Shown: piece by piece, positions 5,983 to 12,075 of the stretch
How positions within the stretch are numbered: position 1 is the stretch's first letter
How the letters are laid out: each line of letters starts with the position of its first letter
NCBI GenBank assembly: GCA_009885355.1
Contig: VFKW01000064.1
Span: 1-12,330, forward strand
Source of the DNA: Candidatus Berkelbacteria bacterium
GTDB taxonomy: Bacteria > Patescibacteriota > UBA1384 > VFKW01
DNA length: 12,330 bases
Direction: 5' to 3'
The notes under the pieces: model-generated
What the model was told of the DNA's origin: nothing
Seen by the model: only the letters and a program-made list of their open reading frames with translations
The model's database searches: none
Translations under genes and position numbers: made by a program

Positions 5983-8251
5983 CTTCTTCTTCGAAGTCGC
6001 ACTTAGTACATTTTATCTTATCTTTCCCTGATCGAACCATCAAACTCTTACAACTTGGACATTTTTTCTCAACAGGTTCGGTCCAAAAAGCCGTTTTGCA
6101 ATTTGGATAATTCGAACACCCCCAAAATGGCTTTCCTCTCTTGGTTCGTTTCATCACCAGATCACCCTTGTCGCAATTTGGACATTTTACCGCATCCCCT
6201 GCCCCAATCTGTTTTGTAAATTTGCAATCCGGATATTTACTGCAACCGAGAAACTTCCCAAATCTACCGACTTTCACTGTCAGCTGCGACCCGCATTTTG
6301 GACATTTTTCATCGCTTAGTTCCTCAACTTCCGCAACCGTCATCGCCTCACCCTCTTTATTTTCCAAATAAGCCTGTTTATAAGTGCAATCAGGATAACC
6401 GGTACAAGCATAAAATTTCCCAAATCTACCCAATTTCAAAACTAATGGCTTTTTACACTCAGGGCATTTTTGATCTGTTTTTTCTTCTACCAATCCCTTT
6501 TTTTCCACTGTTTCCATTTTTTCTATCAACAATTTGGCCAACGGATCATAATATTCATGAATAACCGGTTGCCATTTCAATTTACCCTCAGCGATATCAT
6601 CCAATTCTTCTTCCATTCGCGCTGTAAATTGATAATCCACAAAGTCCTTAAAATGCTCCACTAAGAGGTCATTTACCACAAAAGCCACATCTTGAGGTTG
6701 AAATTTACCCTCTAGCTTCTGGACATAGCCTCGATCAACGATCGTACTCATAATCGGCGCATAAGTCGACGGTCTGCCGATCCCGCGCTTTTCCAGCTCT
6801 TTCACCAGAGAAGCTTCAGTATATCGAGCCGGTGGCTGAGTTGAATGCTGCTTTCCGTCAACCTTATCCAAATTCAATTTTTCACTCAATTCAAGCTCTG
6901 GCAACAAAACCAAGCCTTCTTCTTCGATATCATCTTTCCCTTCTTCATAAACCTTCAAAAACCCTGGAAAAACGATAATCGACCCCTTGGCGGTAAAATT
7001 ATATTCATTCTTAGCCCCGATTGAACCGATCTGTGCCACAGTTTCCTCGATCTCGGCATCGGCCATCTGACAAGCAATCGCCCTTTCCCAGATCAATTTG
7101 TAGAGTTTATAATGGCTATTATCCAAATATTGCTTCATCTTGTCAGGAGTTCTTGAAAATGAAGACGGACGGATCGCTTCATGTGCTTCCTGCGCCCCTT
7201 TTGATTTAGTTTTATAGGTTCTAGCAGCTTCAGGTACATATTTTTCACCAAATTCCTTACCAATAGCACTGCGTGCCTCTTTTATAGCGCTTTCCGCCAG
7301 GTTAAAAGAGTCTGTTCTCATATAAGTGATCAAACCAACAGAGCCCTCACTCCCCAGATCTACCCCTTCATATAAATGCTGAGCCAGTGTCATCGTCTGC
7401 TTGGCAGAAAAATGCAATTTTCTATTTGCATCCTGTTGCAAAGTCGAAGTCGAAAATGGCGGCGCCGGACTACGTCTTTTATCATTCTTCTGTAAATCAG
7501 AAATGCTATATTTGCCGGTTTTGATATCCGATACCAGATCATCAGCCAATTTCTGCTTATCTACTTCTTTAAATGGCTTCCCATCAATTTTAGTTAAAAT
7601 CGCCCCAAATTCCCTTACTCCTGACACCTTACTCCTTACTCCTGACTTAAATAGAGCCTCGATTGTCCAATATTCCCGCACCTTAAAGGCATCAATTTCC
7701 CTCTCACGGTCAACAACTAGGCGCACAGTCACAGATTGGACTCTACCAGCCGAAAGCCCCGTATAGACCTTTCTCCACAGAAATGGACTCAATTTATACC
7801 CAACCAGACGATCCAAAACTCTCCTAGCCTGCTGAGCATTCACCAAATTCATATCCAGATCTCTTGGATGCGCGACCGCATCCAAAATTGCCTCTTTTGT
7901 GATCTCATGAAAAGTGATCCTAGCCACATCTTTTTTAGACTTTTTGGCATTTAGCCCCAAAGTTTCTGCCACATGCCAAGCAATCGCTTCTCCTTCTCGA
8001 TCAAAGTCAGTTGCCAAATAAACCTTATCAACCTTTGAAGCCGCCTCTTTCAACGCGCTCAATGTTTTTTTTGCTTTCACAGGCACGATATAATCAGGTT
8101 CAAAGTCATGATCGACATCCACGCCCAATTTACTCTTTGGCAAATCTCGCACATGACCAAAAGAAGCCAGCACTTTATAGCCAGTTCCCAAATATTTCTC
8201 AATCGTTTTTGCCTTAGCTGGACTTTCAACCACCACCAGTGCTTTAGCCAT
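5969..8251 (-). CDS. topA: DNA topoisomerase I
   Basis: 760 residues; type IA topoisomerase that relaxes negative supercoils through a transient 5'-phosphotyrosine link. The Toprim domain has Glu9 (VVVESPAK) and the Asp82/Asp84/Glu86 metal triad (ATDFDREGE). The catalytic tyrosine is Tyr310 in GLITYMRTDSFN, and the RPSTYAP segment is at about 493-499. The C-terminus carries three classic C4 topoisomerase zinc fingers (CPEC...CTGYPDC from 596, CPKC...CSKYPDC from 650, CPNC...CSNYPNC from 690) and a fourth short Cys4 ribbon (731-751). AGGAGG three bases before the ATG fixes the start; an in-frame TTG 24 bases earlier has no such site. Residues 202-213 are encoded by a heptamer repeat array, and the C-terminal VVSS and TAG stop come from another. 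It has its own promoter candidate downstream of dprA. Confidence 0.97.
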   Translation of the reverse strand: MAKALVVVESPAKAKTIEKYLGTGYKVLASFGHVRDLPKSKLGVDVDHDFEPDYIVPVKAKKTLSALKEAASKVDKVYLATDFDREGEAIAWHVAETLGLNAKKSKKDVARITFHEITKEAILDAVAHPRDLDMNLVNAQQARRVLDRLVGYKLSPFLWRKVYTGLSAGRVQSVTVRLVVDREREIDAFKVREYWTIEALFKSGVRSKVSGVREFGAILTKIDGKPFKEVDKQKLADDLVSDIKTGKYSISDLQKNDKRRSPAPPFSTSTLQQDANRKLHFSAKQTMTLAQHLYEGVDLGSEGSVGLITYMRTDSFNLAESAIKEARSAIGKEFGEKYVPEAARTYKTKSKGAQEAHEAIRPSSFSRTPDKMKQYLDNSHYKLYKLIWERAIACQMADAEIEETVAQIGSIGAKNEYNFTAKGSIIVFPGFLKVYEEGKDDIEEEGLVLLPELELSEKLNLDKVDGKQHSTQPPARYTEASLVKELEKRGIGRPSTYAPIMSTIVDRGYVQKLEGKFQPQDVAFVVNDLLVEHFKDFVDYQFTARMEEELDDIAEGKLKWQPVIHEYYDPLAKLLIEKMETVEKKGLVEEKTDQKCPECKKPLVLKLGRFGKFYACTGYPDCTYKQAYLENKEGEAMTVAEVEELSDEKCPKCGSQLTVKVGRFGKFLGCSKYPDCKFTKQIGAGDAVKCPNCDKGDLVMKRTKRGKPFWGCSNYPNCKTAFWTEPVEKKCPSCKSLMVRSGKDKIKCTKCDFEEEVVSS
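7614..7648. repeat. Heptamer array inside the topA coding region
   Basis: Five consecutive 7-bp units, CTTACTC, CTGACAC, CTTACTC, CTTACTC, CTGACTT, are read in frame as TopA residues 202-213 (KSGVRSKVSGVR). They are variants of the intergenic CTAACTC unit, with the base changes that avoid TAG stops in the minus-strand frame. Confidence 0.8.
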
Positions 8252-8326
8252 TTTCCTCCTAAAAATTTCATTCAATTTTGTTTTTAAATTGAAAATTTTA
8301 AATTTTAAATTTAATTAAGCTACGTT

Positions 8327-8355
8327 AGTATATGTTATATCAGAACAATTTTCAA
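8327..8355 (-). promoter_or_regulatory. topA promoter candidate
   Basis: In minus-strand sense, -35 TTGAAA (8350-8355) and -10 TATACT (8327-8332) are 17 bases apart, each one base from consensus. The predicted start near 8320 gives an AT-rich leader of about 70 bases before the topA ribosome binding site. Confidence 0.6.
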
Positions 8356-8378
8356 ATCAATAGGATTCTATCTCTGTT

Positions 8379-8404
8379 GTCATCCCGACCGCAGTGGAGG
8401 GATC
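8379..8404. repeat. Dispersed mini-hairpin, GTCATCCCGACC type
   Basis: GTCATCCCGACCGCAGTGGA followed by GGGATC: TCCC pairs with GGGA and CC with GG around GCAG. It is related in form to 5078-5104 and lies in the dprA-topA spacer, immediately before a C run and the dprA heptamers. Confidence 0.6.
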
Positions 8405-8413
8405 GCCCCCCCC

Positions 8414-8441
8414 CTAACTCCTAACTCCTAACTACGAACAA
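8414..8441. repeat. Heptamer array ending dprA
   Basis: CTAACTC, CTAACTC, CTAACTA, CGAACAA. The CTA at 8428-8430 is the TAG stop of dprA on the minus strand. Confidence 0.75.
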
Positions 8442-9504
8442 ACTTCATCCCCCCCACATTCCTCACCATATCTCTCATTTCCAATCCCATCAATATTCCA
8501 CTCAAAACTGGCAACTCTATCTCTGACTCTCGAGCTATCACATCAATATGCTTCGGCTCCTGGTCCAGTAATTCTACTATTATTTTCTCTTGTCCATCCA
8601 AATCCGATCTTTTTTCGTATTTATTTTCAACTTGCAGGATATTCAAATCTTTCAAAATATCTTCACTCGAGGTCACCGGCATTGCTCCTTGCTTCAAGAG
8701 CCCATTCACTCCCGCCGACTGACGACGCTCCGCATCCCCTGGTACGGCATAAACATTTCTCCCATATTCCATCGCACATCTCGCCGTCGTCAAAGCTCCA
8801 GATTTCTCTGCCGCCTCTGTTACGACCGTCCCAACCGACAAACCGGCCACGATCCTATTTCTTTGTAAAAAATGATGCCTCAGAGGCAAATCCCCTGGTG
8901 GATATTCACTAATGATCGCCCCGCCGCATTCTATGATCTTTTTTGCCAAACTTTCATGCGTTGCCGGATATATCTGATCCAAACCATGCGCCAACACCGC
9001 CACCGTCTTCGCTTTATTCCCGATCGCCACCTTGTGCGCCACTCCGTCCACTCCCAAGGCCATACCTGATACTATCACCACTCCGGCCTGCGCCAAGCCT
9101 TGCGAAATTCGCTCCGTCATTCTTTGTCCATAAGGAGTAATACTTCGACTTCCAACTATTCCAACCATCAGATCATCAACCCCCAAATCCCCTCTTATGT
9201 ACAAAACCACCGGACAATCAGGAATTTCCTTCAATAAAATCGGATATTTATCAGACCTATAATCAATTACCTTCAATTTAAGCGCTTTTACCTTATCAAA
9301 TAAATTTTCAGGGTCGCACTCCCCTCTCCACCAGATAATATTTTCAATAATTTTTTCCGGCATGCCCTGACGCTTCAATTCTGATCCATTTGCTTTCCAA
9401 ACTGCCTCTGCACACTCAAAAGAACGCAAAAGCTCCTGGATCATCAGAGAATCCAACCTCTCGCAAGCACTCAAAGACGCTAAATATTTGATATCCTCAT
9501 TCAT
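8428..9504 (-). CDS. dprA: DNA-processing protein DprA (Smf)
   Basis: 358 residues, normal for the family. DprA binds incoming single-stranded DNA during transformation and loads RecA; it is widespread even where competence is unproven. The N-terminal part (1-75) is helical. The Rossmann-type core follows: GIVGSR at 115-120, SGMALGVDGVAH at 146-157, HHFLQRNRIVAGLS at 210-223, EAAEKSGALTTA at 230-241 and YAVPGD at 252-257, the nucleic-acid-binding signature segments of DprA. A C-terminal winged-helix-like region (about 305-358) is present. The start has no ribosome binding site, but a promoter-like pair lies so close that the transcript may be leaderless. The dprA-topA order is common in bacteria. 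The stop codon is supplied by a heptamer repeat. Confidence 0.95.
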   Translation of the reverse strand: MNEDIKYLASLSACERLDSLMIQELLRSFECAEAVWKANGSELKRQGMPEKIIENIIWWRGECDPENLFDKVKALKLKVIDYRSDKYPILLKEIPDCPVVLYIRGDLGVDDLMVGIVGSRSITPYGQRMTERISQGLAQAGVVIVSGMALGVDGVAHKVAIGNKAKTVAVLAHGLDQIYPATHESLAKKIIECGGAIISEYPPGDLPLRHHFLQRNRIVAGLSVGTVVTEAAEKSGALTTARCAMEYGRNVYAVPGDAERRQSAGVNGLLKQGAMPVTSSEDILKDLNILQVENKYEKRSDLDGQEKIIVELLDQEPKHIDVIARESEIELPVLSGILMGLEMRDMVRNVGGMKFVRS

Positions 9505-9510
9505 GATCTA

Positions 9511-9540
9511 ATCGTATCAGCACACAACACTCCCCGTCAA
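9511..9540 (-). promoter_or_regulatory. dprA promoter candidate, possibly leaderless
   Basis: In minus-strand sense, TTGACG (9535-9540) and TACGAT (9511-9516) are 18 bases apart. The expected start point falls at or within a few bases of the dprA ATG (9502-9504), and no Shine-Dalgarno sequence precedes that ATG. The -10 is a moderate match. Confidence 0.4.
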
Positions 9541-9571
9541 CATTTTAGTAGCTAAAAAGTACCTAAAATAA

Positions 9572-9622
9572 AATATTCTTCGACCCCTGCATACCGGCAG
9601 GCAGGTTGTGGAGAAGCTACAA
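9572..9622. repeat. 31-bp dispersed repeat, copy 1, with 20-bp insertion
   Basis: AATATTCTTCGACC (9572-9585) and TTGTGGAGAAGCTACAA (9606-9622) are identical to the two halves of copy 2, but a 20-bp sequence, CCTGCATACCGGCAGGCAGG, separates them (9586-9605). The insert can fold as CCTGC-ATACCG-GCAGG. Confidence 0.8.
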
Positions 9623-9630
9623 CTCTGATG

Positions 9631-9661
9631 AATATTCTTCGACCTTGTGGAGAAGCTACAA
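9631..9661. repeat. 31-bp dispersed repeat, copy 2, intact
   Basis: AATATTCTTCGACC runs directly into TTGTGGAGAAGCTACAA. CTTCGACC and GTGGAGAAG can pair as a mini-hairpin. A related piece, CTCTTCGACTCTGTGGAGAAG, is at the right edge of the window (12310-12330). Confidence 0.8.
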
Positions 9662-9666
9662 TACAC

Positions 9667-9695
9667 GGTTCTCCACTCCGGTCGAACAATATTCC
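9667..9695. repeat. Dispersed repeat shared with the right window edge
   Basis: GTTCTCCACTCCGGTCGAAC followed by AATATTC. It matches 12286-12311 (GTTCTCGACTCCGCTCGAAC, AATACTC) with three differences in about 27 bases. Its core is roughly the reverse complement of the TTCGACC...GTGGAGAA element just to its left. Confidence 0.7.
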
Positions 9696-9703
9696 AACCT
9701 TAT

Positions 9704-9736
9704 TTGCTTACTAGCTTACCAGCTTATTAGCTTAAT
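9704..9736. repeat. 33-bp direct repeat, left copy (octamer type)
   Basis: TTGCTT, ACTAGCTT, ACCAGCTT, ATTAGCTT, AAT. It is identical in sequence and orientation to 10132-10164, and the two copies bracket the structured RNA. Confidence 0.85.
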
Positions 9737-9750
9737 ACTGTTGTACCCTA

Positions 9751-9779
9751 TTGACAAACGCTTAATTCTATGCTATAAT
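9751..9779 (+). promoter_or_regulatory. Near-perfect sigma-70-type promoter with extended -10
   Basis: TTGACA (9751-9756), a 17-base spacer and TATAAT (9774-9779) are both exact consensus, with TGC immediately before the -10 giving the extended TGn motif. The predicted start is near 9786. No reading frame with a plausible start follows, so it should drive the non-coding RNA. Confidence 0.85.
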
Positions 9780-9785
9780 AATATA

Positions 9786-10022
9786 TCAAGATAAAAATTG
9801 ATTTAACAATTTAACTCCCCCGTAGTAGTGAGAAACATCGTGGTAAGAGTATGAAAACTCTACCCCTCCTGAGTTTTCGTCCTTATCACGATATTTCTCT
9901 CTATTACACCTTAACACTAGACTACATTTTAAAATATTTAGGGCCTAGTAAAACCCGTAAAGGGGGTTAAGGAGGTAATGGAGGGGACAAAAAAGCGATG
10001 GATCAAACCATCGCTTTTTTAA
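9786..10022 (+). ncRNA. Structured non-coding RNA, family not recognised
   Basis: About 235 nt between a consensus promoter and a strong terminator. Positions 9822-9907 form one long hairpin: GTAGTAG/CTATTAC, GAGAAA/TTTCTC, ATCGTG/CACGAT, TAAG/CTTA, separated by single mismatches (T/T, C/A, G/T), then a small internal loop and AAAACTC/GAGTTTT closing the 10-base loop TACCCCTCCT. CCCCC (9817-9821) can pair with GGGGG (9962-9966), enclosing the whole. The 3' tail has AGGAGG (9970-9975) and GGAGGGG (9980-9986), either of which can pair with the loop as a pseudoknot. ACTAG/CTAGT (9916-9920, 9945-9949) may add a second hairpin. It lacks RNase P, tmRNA and SRP signatures. A highly expressed regulatory RNA is the best inference. 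Confidence 0.7.
9989..10020. terminator. Strong bidirectional terminator
   Basis: AAAAAAGCGATGG and CCATCGCTTTTTT form a perfect 13-bp stem with an ATCAAA loop. On the plus strand it ends the structured RNA; on the minus strand it can end the rplU-secE-nusG-rplK operon, whose last stop is 140 bases away. Confidence 0.92.
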
Positions 10023-10037
10023 TTGTTTAAATATCTC

Positions 10038-10120
10038 GCCGCGCACGGCCTATAATCTTACTGTTTATCCCGCCGCAGCGGAACCCCGCCTGAGTTTACC
10101 CCGCCATCGGCGGTGGGCAG
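10038..10120. repeat. Cluster of GC-rich mini-hairpins
   Basis: GCCG-CGCA-CGGC (about 10039-10050), CCGC-A-GCGG (about 10073-10081) and CCGCC-ATC-GGCGG (about 10101-10113) lie in a short run between the terminator and the octamers. The surrounding TTTATCCCGCC and GTTTACCCCGCC phrases are alike, suggesting related palindromic units. Confidence 0.55.
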
Positions 10121-10123
10121 TGG

Positions 10124-10164
10124 CTAGCTTATTGCTTACTAGCTTACCAGCTTATTAGCTTAAT
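10124..10164. repeat. Octamer array; right copy of the 33-bp direct repeat
   Basis: CTAGCTT, ATTGCTT, ACTAGCTT, ACCAGCTT, ATTAGCTT, AAT. Positions 10132-10164 equal 9704-9736 exactly. The TAA stop of rplK (10160-10162) is inside the array. Confidence 0.85.
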
Positions 10165-10585
10165 CCTTAACTTCTATACCCATCGAGCGAGCAGTTCCAC
10201 GGATAATTTTCTCTGCCTGATCAACATCATAAGCATTTAAATCTTTTAATTTCATTTCAGCGACTTTACGGACTTGTTCAGTCGTCACGCTACCGACTTT
10301 ATCTTTCTTTGGATTACCAGAACCCTTTGCAAGACCGGCTTCTTTGCGAAGTAAAATCGCAGCCGGTGGAGTTTTGCAGATAAAAGTAAAGGTTCGATCT
10401 TCATAAACTGTGATCTCAACTGGTACGACAGTGTCGCCCATTGGACGAGTTTGTTCGTTAAATGCATTTACGAATTCCATGATATTCAAACCATGCTGAC
10501 CCAAGGCTGGACCAATCGGTGGAGCTGGAGTCGCTTTCCCTGCTGGAGCCTGGACCTTGATAATTGTTTTAATTTTTTTAGCCAT
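10160..10585 (-). CDS. rplK: 50S ribosomal protein L11
   Basis: 141 residues, full length. L11 binds the GTPase-associated region of 23S rRNA and supports factor-dependent steps of translation. The N-terminal domain has the proline-rich helix-capping signature APAGKATPAPPIGPALGQHGLN (written in two parts: residues 13-22 and 23-34). The rRNA-binding C-terminal domain carries KTPPAA, GSGNPKKDKVGSVT and the closing IIRGTARSMGI. GGGAG upstream supports the start. It follows nusG in the standard order. The usual next gene, rplA (L1), is absent: repeats and a convergent RNA gene follow instead. The stop codon is within an octamer repeat. Confidence 0.97.
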   Translation of the reverse strand: MAKKIKTIIKVQAPAGKATPAPPIGPALGQHGLNIMEFVNAFNEQTRPMGDTVVPVEITVYEDRTFTFICKTPPAAILLRKEAGLAKGSGNPKKDKVGSVTTEQVRKVAEMKLKDLNAYDVDQAEKIIRGTARSMGIEVKD

Positions 10586-10626
10586 AATTTCTCCCGTATT
10601 TATATATTATTGTTATTTTCATTTTT

Positions 10627-10669
10627 TTTGACATTTGACATTGGAAATTTGAAATTGCGACTTCGTCGC
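10627..10669. repeat. Dispersed AT-rich repeat plus mini-hairpin in the nusG-rplK spacer
   Basis: 10627-10656 matches 5906-5935 at 28 of 30 bases. GCGAC-TTC-GTCGC (10657-10669) is a perfect hairpin touching the nusG stop codon. No T run follows it on the minus strand, so it should not block transcription into rplK. Confidence 0.65.
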
Positions 10670-11488
10670 TTAGACTTTCTTAACCTGTAATGAATCCAAA
10701 TTAACCGGTGTCTCGCGTCCAAACATATTTACAGACACTTTGACTTTGCCTTTATCTTCATCAACCTCGGTCACTTTACCTTCAAATCCCTTGAGCGGAC
10801 CATCCACAATCTTGATCAAATCATCGATATCCAATTCGATCTTGTATTTGGATTCCTGGACACCCATTCGTTTCATGATTCTCTCGACTTCATCAGGTCC
10901 CATTGGCGTTGGCCTGACACCCATTCCGATAAATCCGGTAACATTTGGTGTATTTCGGACCACATACCAAGAATCATCTGTTACGATCATTTCAACCATT
11001 ACATAACCTGGGAAAATTCTGCGTTCAACTGTTCGTCTTTTTCCATTTTTAATCTCGATCTGTTTCTCTTTTGGAACCAAAACATTAAAAATCTTTTCTT
11101 GCATATGTAAAGTTTCGATTCTCTGCTTTAGATTTTCAGACACCTGATCTTCATATCCTGCATAAGAGTGAATTACGTACCAACCCTTATCCCCGGTCTG
11201 TTTGATGGTTTTGGATTTTAAATTCTCATCCATATTCTCATCATATACTTCTAAATCATCAATCTCTTTTTTTTCAAGCTCTTTTATAGATTCTTCAGGT
11301 TCATCTTCCGAAACTACTTCTTCATCAGAAACAGCCTCTTTGTCTAAACTTACGTCTGTATCAACTTCCGAAACAACTTCTTCATCAGAAATAATTTCTT
11401 CAGCTTCAGCAGGGACGATCTCAGCCAAATTCTCCTCTTCGGGTAGAATCTCCGGTTCTTCATTTTTGATTTTTTTATCTTTTGCCAT
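10670..11488 (-). CDS. nusG: Transcription elongation factor NusG with acidic N-terminal extension
   Basis: 272 residues, about 90-100 longer than a typical NusG. NusG binds the RNA polymerase clamp and links it to Rho or the ribosome. The NGN domain starts at about residue 103 (GWYVIHSYAGYEDQV) and includes FPGYVMVEM and NTPNVTGFIG; the C-terminal KOW domain (about 220-272) has VDGPLKGFEGKVTEVD. Residues 9-90 are an acidic, low-complexity extension with the segment SDEEVVSE repeated at 34-41 and 54-61. GGGGAGG upstream of the ATG marks the start before the extension, so the extension is translated. It lies 17 bases after secE, the classic arrangement. The extension is probably disordered; its role is unknown. 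Confidence 0.96.
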   Translation of the reverse strand: MAKDKKIKNEEPEILPEEENLAEIVPAEAEEIISDEEVVSEVDTDVSLDKEAVSDEEVVSEDEPEESIKELEKKEIDDLEVYDENMDENLKSKTIKQTGDKGWYVIHSYAGYEDQVSENLKQRIETLHMQEKIFNVLVPKEKQIEIKNGKRRTVERRIFPGYVMVEMIVTDDSWYVVRNTPNVTGFIGMGVRPTPMGPDEVERIMKRMGVQESKYKIELDIDDLIKIVDGPLKGFEGKVTEVDEDKGKVKVSVNMFGRETPVNLDSLQVKKV

Positions 11489-11505
11489 TTTAAATCCTCC
11501 CCATT

Positions 11506-11706
11506 CTATTTAGTATTTTGGGAAATATTAATTAAAGCTTGAATGCCTTTTGCCAAACCTGAGTCAATTACCAGCAAAATCAACATTGCCACCAAAACTG
11601 AACCCAAAACGATCAATGTATGATTGATCACATTTTTTCTCGAAGGCCAAATAACCTTTCGTAGTTCCTGATATGCTTCTCTAAAAAAAGCTAAAAAGCG
11701 TTTCAT
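11506..11706 (-). CDS. secE: Preprotein translocase subunit SecE
   Basis: 66 residues, the short single-span form. SecE clamps the two halves of SecY in the membrane translocon. An amphipathic N-terminal helix with the conserved ELRKVIWPSRK (about 14-24) leads into one transmembrane segment (about 29-48, LIVLGSVLVAMLILLVIDSG). GGAAGG, imperfect, precedes the ATG. It is twelve bases after rplU and 17 bases before nusG. The translocon it belongs to would export the signal-peptide proteins at the other end of the window. Confidence 0.95.
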   Translation of the reverse strand: MKRFLAFFREAYQELRKVIWPSRKNVINHTLIVLGSVLVAMLILLVIDSGLAKGIQALINISQNTK

Positions 11707-11718
11707 CTACTACCTTCC

Positions 11719-12063
11719 CTAGCTCTTTTTGGCAGAGCTTTTTTCTTTATTTTCAATTTTTTCAATTTTTGCAGGTTTCTCAGCCTTTTCAGTCTTAGCA
11801 GCTTTTTGGGCTATTACATTTTTAACAACTGTCAATTTGGTGCGCTGACCGATCAATCTCTGATAACGAGATTTATTTCTAAATTTCAAAACCATTATTT
11901 TTTCGCTGCGCTTCTGGTCAATAACCTCAAATTCCAGCTGATCTTCAGATAAAAGATCTTTGGTTTTTAAAATTTTCCCGATCTCGAGATCAAGATAAGG
12001 AACAGTGATTATCTGCCCTTGTGCAACTACAAATTGTTTTCCTGCGATTTTTACAACTGCCAT
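11719..12063 (-). CDS. rplU: 50S ribosomal protein L21, shortened core with basic tail
   Basis: 114 residues. L21 is an early-assembling protein of the large subunit. The N-terminus AVVKIAGKQFVVAQGQIITVPYL and the C-terminal core KIMVLKFRNKSRYQRLIGQRTKLT (both longer segments abbreviated here to their first and last recognisable parts, residues 2-24 and 55-78) are clear L21 matches. The middle part, where most L21 proteins have a G-x-P-x-V loop and an extra strand, seems shortened by roughly 20 residues. A Lys/Glu/Ala-rich tail (about 86-114) is added. AAGGAG seven bases upstream fixes the start. L21 usually sits beside rpmA (L27); here it heads the secE-nusG-rplK operon instead. Confidence 0.9.
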   Translation of the reverse strand: MAVVKIAGKQFVVAQGQIITVPYLDLEIGKILKTKDLLSEDQLEFEVIDQKRSEKIMVLKFRNKSRYQRLIGQRTKLTVVKNVIAQKAAKTEKAEKPAKIEKIENKEKSSAKKS

Positions 12064-12075
12064 TAGTCTCCTTTG

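Larger units (their letters stand above)
9505..10159. other. 655-base gene-free region with repeats and an RNA gene
   Basis: In order: dprA promoter candidate, two copies of a 31-bp repeat (9572-9661), a related hairpin repeat (9667-9695), octamers (9704-9736), a plus-strand promoter and structured RNA (9751-10022), GC-rich mini-hairpins (10038-10120) and octamers again (10124-10161). No protein gene is supported on either strand. Confidence 0.75.

Noticed and set aside
8252..8275. Upstream TTG start adding eight residues to TopA
   Set aside because: AGGAGG three bases before the ATG at 8251 and the family's usual N-terminus (AKALVVVESPAKAKTI) fix the start there.
9606..9794. Plus-strand reading frame of 62 codons
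   Set aside because: It runs through dispersed repeats, octamers and the RNA promoter, and has no ribosome binding site or recognisable protein character.
9978..10022. Possible 14-residue peptide (MEGTKKRWIKPSLF) in the RNA, after AAGGAGGT
   Set aside because: The ribosome binding site is only about two bases from the ATG and the frame is the terminator hairpin itself, so translation is unlikely.
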